DNA of 5,522 bases from Deltaproteobacteria bacterium. Its GTDB lineage: Bacteria; Myxococcota_A; Polyangia; HGW-17; SLPX01. The stretch spans positions 1-5,522 of the forward strand of contig JAABSF010000213.1 of assembly GCA_011390535.1 (NCBI GenBank), written 5' to 3'. The notes beneath the pieces were generated by a model. The model was not told the DNA's origin. It was given only the letters and a program-made list of their open reading frames with translations, and ran no database searches. The position numbers and the translations under genes are program-made. Positions 1-5,379 of the stretch are shown here, piece by piece (position 1 is the first letter of the stretch; the number at the start of each line of letters is the position of its first letter).

Positions 1-93
1 CTCCTTGAACGAGTTTTTCAGAAACAGCAGCTTTTCTTTTTTAACTGGAAAAACGGCGTCGTAGTGACGGTAGAGCTCCTCATAAAACGACAA
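1..93 (-). CDS. N-terminus of a probable class I SAM-dependent methyltransferase (partial, runs off the left edge)
   Basis: Only the first 31 codons are inside the window. I chose the TTG start at 91-93 because a perfect GGAGG Shine-Dalgarno (101-105) sits 7 nt upstream. The other TTG, at 98-100, hits a TGA after six codons. The translation begins MSFYEELYRHYDAVFP and continues with a Lys/Leu/Phe-rich helix. The pattern 'FYeeLyrhYDavFP' followed by a helix ending near 'FLK' is the opening I know from small class I methyltransferases in anaerobic bacteria, where the glycine-rich SAM-binding motif I follows a few residues later. That motif would lie just outside the window, so the catalytic evidence is not visible. 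The stop codon of the upstream kinase gene touches the GGAGG, which implies a shared transcript and coupled translation. The substrate is unknown. Confidence 0.66.
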   Translation of the reverse strand, partial: MSFYEELYRHYDAVFPVKKEKLLFLKNSFKE

Positions 94-100
94 AACTCAA

Positions 101-105
101 CCTCC
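101..105 (-). promoter_or_regulatory. Shine-Dalgarno GGAGG deciding the TTG start of the left-edge gene
   Basis: On the minus strand the kinase stop and the ribosome binding site read TAA-GGAGG with no base between them. The GGAGG lies 7 nt before a TTG codon that opens a frame to the window edge. A perfect site at correct spacing is the main reason to accept a non-ATG start here. It also suggests that ribosomes terminating on the kinase reinitiate on the next gene. Confidence 0.75.
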
Positions 106-2235
106 TTAAAGCCCACTCATTGGTTCAGTTTCTGAATCCATTTTTAAATCCGTTTTTAAATCACCTTCTAAGTCACTTTTCTTTATGTGTTTTCCGCAAG
201 CTTCCTTGACGGATGAGTCTTCTATCCCCACCCATGTCGACTTAATCAGTTGTCGACAGGTTGCTTTCCTGACGATTTTTTCTGTTTGTGGTGCAGCGAC
301 GACGGCCAAGCTTTGGTTTATCGAACTTGCATAGAGAGGAAGATAGTTGGAAAAATCACCACCGCTTGATTCAACGCTTTCTTTCATGAAGCAAAGAAAT
401 AGACGCATATATCTTAAACACTGGGGTGTTTCAGCAATTGCTTTTTTTATTCTTACACCATCGATGACGACAGTTGAATCATCTGCCTCTTGATAAACAC
501 TTTTCTTTTTCTCGACTTTCTCGCCGATCTTTTCGGAGGTGGTGTTTTCGTGGGTAACTTTTTCTTGCCCCCGGCCCCGCTGATCATCATGAGTGAGCCA
601 TCTGTACGTGAATGCAGATACGATAGCTGTCACCGCAATAATCACAACAGCCCTTAGAATCCACAAGAGCGGATGGCCGCCACCTTTAAATGAAGATTGT
701 TTTTTATCTTCTATAGGCTGTCCATGCGGCGAGCTGACATAATGATGGTTTGGTACAGACCGGTCAACGGCAGGCCCCGTTACCGCCACTTCAGGATCTT
801 TCACTTCAGGATCTTTGTCATCTTTGTGGATCCTGTCGGGCCCGGGACCGGTGATGGGAGCATCATGGGATTTATTGGAATAGCTGGAGAAAGGAATCGG
901 TGTTGGAGCGGGAGCCTGCTGAGGTGAGACGTGGCCGGGGGAGATATGGCCGAGTGAGCCGGGTTGCCCCAGGTTGTTCAGCTCTTCAGCCTTGTGAGTG
1001 TGTCCATGAATCAGCGAAGCTTGAGCATGTGCTTGTTTTTGATGTTCGGGCGCAGGGACGGTGGGGTGGAAAGCAGGATGATGGGAGACGATTCTTCTCT
1101 GCTGGATTTCTTCATTATTTGATGTCAGAGGTATTTCAGCACCACTTGTCCCATTAGAATGGGATCTTCCGCTGTTTTGGTTTTTTGGTTCTGAGACGAT
1201 ATCTTGGTCGGAGTCTGAGATGAGCCATTGGGTTTTTGTTGAAGAACGTCGTCGTCTCGGAGATTTGCTCAGAGTTAACCCATTGAGTGCGGTGATAAAT
1301 GAATCTGCGTCTTGGAAACGCCCGGAAGACTTCATTGAGAGAGCTTTATAGACGATGTCGGAGAGCTCACCGTCTATTGAAGGATCGATGGTCGCCGGTG
1401 GAAGAAGGGAATCATCTCCCACTCGATTGAAGATATCTTTCGGGCTCTCTCCGGTCAGCATCTCGTGCAGTGTCGCGCCCACGCTGTATACATCTGTGTA
1501 AGCACCGACCCGGTCTTTTGGATCATACATTTCAGGTGCAGCGTACCCCGGCGTTAAAATGGTGGTTAAAGATCTGGAATTCTCTAAGAGCGCATATCGC
1601 GCAGCGCCGAAATCCAGAAGTTTTACATCCCCGTTTTGAGAAATGTATATGTTCTGTGGTTTTATATCCCTGTGAAGCAGCCCTGCTTTGTGTACGGCTT
1701 GGAGTCCTTTTAAAACCGAGAGCGTTATCTCAACAGCGTGCTCAGCCGGAAGACGTCCTCCCTTTGATTTGAGCAATGCGGCTAGATCTTGTCCTTCAAG
1801 ATAGCGCATGACAAAATAAGCGCTCTCGTTAGCCTCGAAAAAAGCCAACACGCTGACAATGTTTGGGTGTTCGCCGAAGCGTGCGAGCACCCTGGCTTCG
1901 TCCATAAAGCGCGACCGCCCATGTTGGAAAATCTCTCGAGAGTCGGGAAAAGCTTCAACTGTCTGCCCGTTTGGGTTTCGGGTGGCGAGATCCCTTGGAA
2001 GGTATTCTTTTATGGCCACCCGGATATCCAGTTTCAGATCAACGCCGAGGTATGTGATCCCAAAACCTCCGTGTCCAAGAGGCCGGCCGATGAGATAGGT
2101 GTCGTTAAGGATAACTCCCGGCGTGAGCCAGCCGGGGTGGGATTCGACTTTCTTTCCCATTGCCCCCGGACCGCATTCGTTACAACCTTGCGGGCGGCCC
2201 CTTTTCAGGCAACAATGAAGACAATATTCAGACAA
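106..2235 (-). CDS. Membrane-anchored Hanks-type serine/threonine protein kinase (FGITYLG class) with N-terminal zinc-ribbon-like cysteines
   Basis: Transfers phosphate from ATP to Ser/Thr of unknown target proteins. Numbering is from the TTG at 2233-2235 (709 aa). Residues 5-21 carry CxxCC and CxxC pairs, a likely zinc ribbon. The kinase domain is about 46-320: glycine loop GHGGFG 54-59, VAIK lysine K76, helix C glutamate E113, HRDIKPQN from H188 with catalytic D190, DFG 208-210, APE 233-235. All catalytic residues are present, so the enzyme should be active. A disordered linker (about 325-520) rich in Arg/Ser, His and Pro leads to one transmembrane helix (about 522-543). The roughly 165-residue C-terminal part should face outward; it holds Cys 606, 615, 660 and 680 and ends in an acidic/Lys tail. 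I do not recognise it, and there are no PASTA repeats. The start is uncertain: TTG 2235 gives MSEYCLHC, typical of the family, with GGGAG 10 nt upstream. TTG at 2280 (724 aa) and ATG at 2160 (which loses the cysteines) are alternatives. Confidence 0.93.
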   Translation of the reverse strand: MSEYCLHCCLKRGRPQGCNECGPGAMGKKVESHPGWLTPGVILNDTYLIGRPLGHGGFGITYLGVDLKLDIRVAIKEYLPRDLATRNPNGQTVEAFPDSREIFQHGRSRFMDEARVLARFGEHPNIVSVLAFFEANESAYFVMRYLEGQDLAALLKSKGGRLPAEHAVEITLSVLKGLQAVHKAGLLHRDIKPQNIYISQNGDVKLLDFGAARYALLENSRSLTTILTPGYAAPEMYDPKDRVGAYTDVYSVGATLHEMLTGESPKDIFNRVGDDSLLPPATIDPSIDGELSDIVYKALSMKSSGRFQDADSFITALNGLTLSKSPRRRRSSTKTQWLISDSDQDIVSEPKNQNSGRSHSNGTSGAEIPLTSNNEEIQQRRIVSHHPAFHPTVPAPEHQKQAHAQASLIHGHTHKAEELNNLGQPGSLGHISPGHVSPQQAPAPTPIPFSSYSNKSHDAPITGPGPDRIHKDDKDPEVKDPEVAVTGPAVDRSVPNHHYVSSPHGQPIEDKKQSSFKGGGHPLLWILRAVVIIAVTAIVSAFTYRWLTHDDQRGRGQEKVTHENTTSEKIGEKVEKKKSVYQEADDSTVVIDGVRIKKAIAETPQCLRYMRLFLCFMKESVESSGGDFSNYLPLYASSINQSLAVVAAPQTEKIVRKATCRQLIKSTWVGIEDSSVKEACGKHIKKSDLEGDLKTDLKMDSETEPMSGL
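787..816. repeat. In-frame tandem duplication, 2 x 15 bp, in the kinase linker
   Basis: CACTTCAGGATCTTT occurs at 787-801 and again at 802-816 without a mismatch. On the minus strand it encodes two copies of KDPEV (residues about 474-483 of the kinase, TTG 2235 numbering). The unit is a multiple of three, so the frame is kept. It lies in the disordered linker just before the membrane helix, where length changes are probably tolerated. Confidence 0.9.
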
Positions 2236-2294
2236 AACAGTTAGACTCCCTACATTCTGAACAAAACTCAATTCCTTCAATCATAGAGCAGCCT

Positions 2295-2325
2295 ATTCTA
2301 ACAAAGCAAGAAATCTCTATCCCAA
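2295..2325 (-). promoter_or_regulatory. Possible extended -10 promoter for the kinase gene
   Basis: On the minus strand TGTTAGAAT (2295-2303) fits an extended -10 element (TGn followed by a 5/6 match to TATAAT). A weak -35-like TTGGGA lies at 2320-2325 with a long 19-nt spacer. Transcription would begin near 2286-2289. That leaves a leader of about 50 nt before the TTG start at 2235 and almost none before the ATG at 2284. Motif quality is modest and the region is AT-rich, so this could be chance. Confidence 0.3.
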
Positions 2326-2331
2326 TAAAAA

Positions 2332-2375
2332 CAAGAAGTTCCAGTGCAACCTTCAAGAAGTTCCAGTGCAACCTT
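2332..2375. repeat. Perfect tandem duplication, 2 x 22 bp
   Basis: Copies at 2332-2353 and 2354-2375 are identical at all 22 positions and directly adjacent. Each unit begins CAAGAAGTTCC and ends GTGCAACCTT on the plus strand. The repeat lies between the end of the exporter operon and the kinase, upstream of the possible kinase promoter. It may be a recent slippage product or a doubled protein-binding site; the sequence alone does not decide. Confidence 0.95.
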
Positions 2376-2400
2376 GTGGTTGTGCAAAAAAACCAGGAAG

Positions 2401-2418
2401 CCCAGGCCGCCCAGGCCG
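2401..2418. repeat. Short tandem repeat, 2 x 9 bp (CCCAGGCCG)
   Basis: Two adjacent copies of CCCAGGCCG lie inside a GC-rich block (about 2393-2450) that contrasts with the AT-rich sequence on its left. A small inverted repeat (ACCGG-TGCG-CCGGT) follows at 2420-2433. No function can be assigned. It lies just downstream of the last exporter gene, where a terminator would be expected. Confidence 0.7.
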
Positions 2419-2453
2419 CAACCGGTGCGCCGGTGTGGTGAAAGACGCCGCTT

Positions 2454-3167
2454 TTAATTCAGTTTTTGTTGAAACTTGCGGTACAATAGCCATATCCAGA
2501 CCAGTGAGATCAATAAAGCCGGAGGGAAGAAAGAATAATCGTTTTGTTTGCACATTTTTGCAAGCCAGAGGGAAGGGAGGGGAGCGAAAAAGTACTGGAC
2601 CTTGGAGTCAATGAAAAAAGGAACCAATAACCCCAGCGAATAGACGTTTGCCATTTTGCCCAGCGCGAGGCCCTCTACTCGATTGTTTGAGAAAGAAAAC
2701 AACAGCATGGCGGTTGCTACGCTCATGACACTAGAGAGCGAACAAGCGGTCGGCAACAACAACGGAGGCCACTCCGTAAGAGCGAAAACCTTCACTAAGA
2801 GCACGGATACCGGGAAAGATAGGGCGGCAGGCAATACAAGGCGCGAGACAATGTATCCACCTCTTCCAAGTGGCGTCACAGCCAGGTAATTGACCATGTT
2901 TTCATCGTATTCGCTCAACATTACCAGCACCGAAGCAAAGAGAAAAAAGTAGGGTGTGACGAGACAAAGGAAAAGGTCGAAAAGTAGATAATAAGGAGAG
3001 ATGACGGCTTCTCGGGAAAAATGTGCGGTGAGCAGTTCTTCGGCAAAGGGAACACCGAACCGAAACGCCAACCCTATAAGTGGGGGCGCAACCAGAACAC
3101 CTATCAGCATATAATCTTCGGTGATTTCGCGAATAAATATGGCGAAGGAACGCAGCAAAATCTTCAC
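2454..3167 (-). CDS. ABC-2 type exporter permease, second subunit (fluoroquinolone-exporter-like)
   Basis: Inner-membrane subunit of 237 aa, predicted to pair with the other permease and the ATPase encoded upstream. Hydrophobic stretches at about 20-40, 60-84, 107-128, 134-159, 172-188 and 214-230 give six membrane helices, the usual ABC-2 topology. Between helices 2 and 3 it carries 'EYDENMVNYLAVTPLGRGGY' (86-105), the conserved ABC-2 coupling segment, which aligns by eye with the same segment of its neighbour. The start is GTG at 3165-3167. The GTGA overlap with the preceding stop codon and the G-rich run GGGGGGG just upstream, able to act as a Shine-Dalgarno, support it. The gene ends with TAA and is the last of the operon. 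The substrate is unknown; the assignment to drug export rests on family resemblance and on the TetR gene in the same operon. Confidence 0.88.
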   Translation of the reverse strand: MKILLRSFAIFIREITEDYMLIGVLVAPPLIGLAFRFGVPFAEELLTAHFSREAVISPYYLLFDLFLCLVTPYFFLFASVLVMLSEYDENMVNYLAVTPLGRGGYIVSRLVLPAALSFPVSVLLVKVFALTEWPPLLLPTACSLSSVMSVATAMLLFSFSNNRVEGLALGKMANVYSLGLLVPFFIDSKVQYFFAPLPSLWLAKMCKQNDYSFFPPALLISLVWIWLLYRKFQQKLN

Positions 3168-3847
3168 AATTTCACCCCCCCAAGGGTTTCAAATGCCTTG
3201 TCCATCGCCCGGGTCGCTAATATAAACAAAGGAATCGTCCACCCGGTTAGAACCAGGAGCGCGATCAGAGAATAAGGCCCGGCTGTAAAAAGCTCAATCA
3301 TACACACCCCCGGATGCAGCAACAACCAAAGAGGTCGCGCGCCGAAGATGTACCAAATTGCGGGGATATTTATAAAAATCTGCAGAGGGACCGTGAGAAT
3401 CAGAAATTCGTTAAGTGTTTTGATCCTCGCGGCGACTATCAGGCCAAAGGCTGAAAATAGACAAGAGCCCATCACTATTGCGACGAAGAAGCTTGGTGGG
3501 CTGGAAAGGATATTGCCGAAAGCGCCTATGGCCAGGGAAACTGCGGAAGAAATGACTGATAGTGACAAGAGCTTTGAAAAAACGTAATCGCGGGTGCGGA
3601 TGGGAGAAACAGCGAGACTGTCCAGCACTCGCTCGCTCTTTTCATACAAAACTATACCGCCCATGAAAAACAGACCTAGAGACGCAGGGTCGGAATAGAC
3701 CATCAAAAGAGCGGCTTTTTGACGCCAACTTTGAGGAAACGCGGCGAGCAAGCCTATGTAAAACAGTGTAAAAAAAAGATACAGAAAGTAAAATCCATAT
3801 TTAAACTGGAACCGGAGATCGCCTCTTATAAGGGCCGCAAGTTTCAT
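3164..3847 (-). CDS. ABC-2 type exporter permease, first subunit (fluoroquinolone-exporter-like)
   Basis: Inner-membrane permease of 227 aa. Hydrophobic segments at about 19-39, 56-69, 92-112, 117-140, 146-170 and 192-212 suggest six helices. Residues 51-92 hold the family's most recognisable stretch: 'YSDPASLGLFFMGGIVLYEK' followed by 'SERVLDSLAVSPIRTRDYVF'. The 'SDPA.LG.FF.GGI.L.E' pattern and the 'LaVsPl' coupling loop are what I associate with permeases annotated as fluoroquinolone export subunits (Rv2686c/Rv2687c type). It begins with ATG inside the ATPase stop (ATGA) and ends in a GTGA overlap with the second permease, so stoichiometric translation is likely. An AGG lies 8 nt before the start, a weak ribosome site consistent with coupling. 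The two permeases resemble each other around the coupling loop, pointing to an old duplication and a heterodimeric channel. Confidence 0.9.
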   Translation of the reverse strand: MKLAALIRGDLRFQFKYGFYFLYLFFTLFYIGLLAAFPQSWRQKAALLMVYSDPASLGLFFMGGIVLYEKSERVLDSLAVSPIRTRDYVFSKLLSLSVISSAVSLAIGAFGNILSSPPSFFVAIVMGSCLFSAFGLIVAARIKTLNEFLILTVPLQIFINIPAIWYIFGARPLWLLLHPGVCMIELFTAGPYSLIALLVLTGWTIPLFILATRAMDKAFETLGGVKL

Positions 3848-4698
3848 CTCAAACGCCTGCCTGTGATCTCAACGAATATATCGTTTAGCGTGGGTTCACT
3901 GCTGTGTATCGAGAGCAATCGGTTTTCGGCGATCAGGCTTTGCAGTAATGTATCGTCGCCTGTCTGATTCAGAGCGGTCCTGCCGGTAACTTCTTTGCCT
4001 TCTTTCATGTACACATACTCGACTGTCATCGCACCCTTGGACATGATCAGGTTCCGGGGCGTGTCCAGTGCGCTGATCCGGCCGTCAACGATGAAGGCCA
4101 CGCGAGCGCAAAGCTCGGTGGCGTCGTACATATTGTGAGTCGTCAAGATTATGGTTTTATCCTTTGCCTTTTCGGCAAGGATAAGGTCCTTTAAGTTGCG
4201 AGCGTTTGACGGATCCAGGCCGGATGTCGGTTCATCCAAAAACAGCACCGCAGGATCATGCAGCAGGGCTTTGATAAAATTTAGGCGTGTTTTCATTCCC
4301 TTGGAATAGTCGGAGACCCGTTTATCGGCTTCGGATTGTAGGCCCACGCTTTCGAGCAGCTCTTCGATATTTCTTTGTTTTTTATAGAGAGAGCCGAAAA
4401 ACCTCAGGTTCTCACGCGCTGTCAGCTTTTCGTAGAGACTTGGAAACTCAAAACAAACCCCGATGTTTTCATGAAAATTACGTTCGTGTCGACACACCTC
4501 TTGTCCGTTTACGCGGACGTTCCCTTTGTATTTTTTTATAAGGCCGGTCAGGATTTTTTGTAAGGTGGTCTTTCCAGCGCCGGAAGGACCCAAGAAGCCG
4601 AAAATTTCGCCCCCCGCTACATCGAAAGAGACCCCATCGATAAATGGTTTCCGAGTATAACTGAAGGATAGATCAGCTACATTGATCATCTCGTTCAT
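3844..4698 (-). CDS. ABC transporter ATP-binding protein of an exporter (fluoroquinolone-exporter-like)
   Basis: Cytoplasmic ATPase of 284 aa that should dimerise and drive the two permeases encoded directly downstream. Motifs in order: Walker A GPSGAGKTT 37-45; Q-loop region 79-98 (GVCFEFPSLYEKLTARENL), where the usual glutamine is Glu84; signature SDYSKGM 129-135, a degenerate LSGGQ; Walker B VLFLDEP 151-157 with catalytic Glu156; D-loop SGLD 159-162; H-loop His188. Residues from about 220 form the small C-terminal extension usual in ABC-2 exporter ATPases. Apart from the Q-loop substitution the ATPase site is intact. The start ATG at 4698 overlaps the TetR stop as ATGA and has AAGGGG 7 nt upstream; the ATG at 4689 (Met4) is less well placed. 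The transported compound cannot be read from the sequence. Confidence 0.95.
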   Translation of the reverse strand: MNEMINVADLSFSYTRKPFIDGVSFDVAGGEIFGFLGPSGAGKTTLQKILTGLIKKYKGNVRVNGQEVCRHERNFHENIGVCFEFPSLYEKLTARENLRFFGSLYKKQRNIEELLESVGLQSEADKRVSDYSKGMKTRLNFIKALLHDPAVLFLDEPTSGLDPSNARNLKDLILAEKAKDKTIILTTHNMYDATELCARVAFIVDGRISALDTPRNLIMSKGAMTVEYVYMKEGKEVTGRTALNQTGDDTLLQSLIAENRLLSIHSSEPTLNDIFVEITGRRLR

Positions 4699-5300
4699 AC
4701 AACATCCCCTTTTTGGAACATCTGCAAGACCACGCCGTGAATCATGATTTTTAGAGCCTCGTCGAAAACATCTTCACCAACCTCCCGCCTATGAACCATT
4801 GAAGTAAAGACCGCTCGCAAGGCCGCACTGAAAACCTCGGCTTTGTCTTCCTTTAAGCCCAGCACCGGAGAGAGCAGTTGCTTAATCATCAGATCATCTA
4901 CTTTGATGTGCGTCTCGATGGCCTCTTTGGGTAATTTTCTGAAGAGCACCTCCAGTTCGCCGTTTACAAACAGGCTAAAAATGAAAGAGCTCTCGACTTT
5001 TTTGTATAAAGAGAGAATCAGATCCGTCACTTTCTCCGGCGTTACTTCATTTTCAAGCTCTTCTAAACGTACGAAAAAGTCTTTGTGGATTCTGTCGTGA
5101 AAGGCGAGAAAAACATCAAAAAACAGCAGCTCCTTTGATGCATAGAACAGATAGAAAGTTCCCTTGGGGATTTTTGTTCTGTTTACGATTTCATCCACCG
5201 TAGTTTTTTTCAGCCCGTATTGACGCAGGCACTCTTCTGCGACTTCAATTAATCTCTTTTTCAGGTATTCACGTTCGGAATCTGAAAATTTCTTTGGCAT
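4695..5300 (-). CDS. TetR/AcrR-family transcriptional regulator of the exporter operon
   Basis: DNA-binding repressor of 201 aa, the usual TetR length. The N-terminal domain has the helix-turn-helix at about 34-53 (TVDEIVNRTKI then PKGTFYLFY), the signature recognition helix of the family, preceded by helix 1 (residues 10-28). The remaining residues (about 60-200) are a helical ligand-binding and dimerisation domain, variable in this family. The start ATG at 5298-5300 has AGG (5307-5309) 6 nt upstream. It is the first gene of the operon and its stop overlaps the ATPase start, so repressor and exporter are made from one mRNA. A 30-bp inverted repeat just upstream is its likely operator, making the system self-regulated. 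The ligand is unknown, probably a hydrophobic compound that is also an export substrate (inferred from the family and gene order). Confidence 0.94.
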   Translation of the reverse strand: MPKKFSDSEREYLKKRLIEVAEECLRQYGLKKTTVDEIVNRTKIPKGTFYLFYASKELLFFDVFLAFHDRIHKDFFVRLEELENEVTPEKVTDLILSLYKKVESSFIFSLFVNGELEVLFRKLPKEAIETHIKVDDLMIKQLLSPVLGLKEDKAEVFSAALRAVFTSMVHRREVGEDVFDEALKIMIHGVVLQMFQKGDVV

Positions 5301-5321
5301 GTAAAACCTATCAGAAAAGCA

Positions 5322-5351
5322 ATTTGACTATATAAATAAATATGGTCAAAT
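5322..5351. promoter_or_regulatory. Inverted repeat, probable operator for the TetR regulator
   Basis: The arms read ATTTGAC-T-ATAT and ATAT-G-GTCAAAT around an AT-rich 6-bp centre. Twelve of the 15 base pairs across the axis (between 5336 and 5337) match. The site begins directly after the -10 element and covers the predicted transcription start, 22 bp upstream of the tetR start codon. Size, symmetry and position are as expected for a TetR-family operator. Binding itself is inferred. Confidence 0.75.
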
Positions 5352-5379
5352 GTTATAGCCAGCGGTATTGCGAAGTCAA
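5352..5379 (-). promoter_or_regulatory. Sigma70-like promoter of the tetR-ABC exporter operon
   Basis: On the minus strand the -35 element is TTGACT (5374-5379, 5/6 match), the spacer is 16 nt, and the -10 element is TATAAC (5352-5357, 5/6 match). The start of transcription is expected near 5345, inside the adjacent palindrome, giving a leader of about 45 nt before the tetR ATG. A bound repressor would block initiation directly. Confidence 0.7.

Noticed and set aside
1789..2244. Plus-strand open frame of 151 codons opposite the kinase catalytic domain
   Set aside because: It lies fully antisense to a region with clear kinase motifs (VAIK, HRD), its translation shows no recognisable domain, and no ribosome site precedes it. 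It is a shadow of the kinase coding sequence.
2366..2392. Plus-strand hairpin GTGCAACC-TTGT-GGTTGTGC followed by seven A's as a terminator
   Set aside because: The stem needs two G-U pairs and is followed by A's on the plus strand. On the minus strand the T-run comes before the hairpin and the stem shrinks to five pairs. Neither orientation gives an intrinsic terminator.
2353..2614. Collagen-like Gly/Pro-rich peptides in both strands around 2366-2450
   Set aside because: The Gly-x-Pro look comes from the GC-rich CCCAGGCCG repeat. The frames overlap the end of the permease gene and have no ribosome site, so they are composition artefacts.
5323..5350. TTGACC and TATAGT within the palindrome as a promoter in their own right
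   Set aside because: The spacing between them is only 11 nt, too short for sigma70. The neighbouring TTGACT-16-TATAAC pair fits far better.
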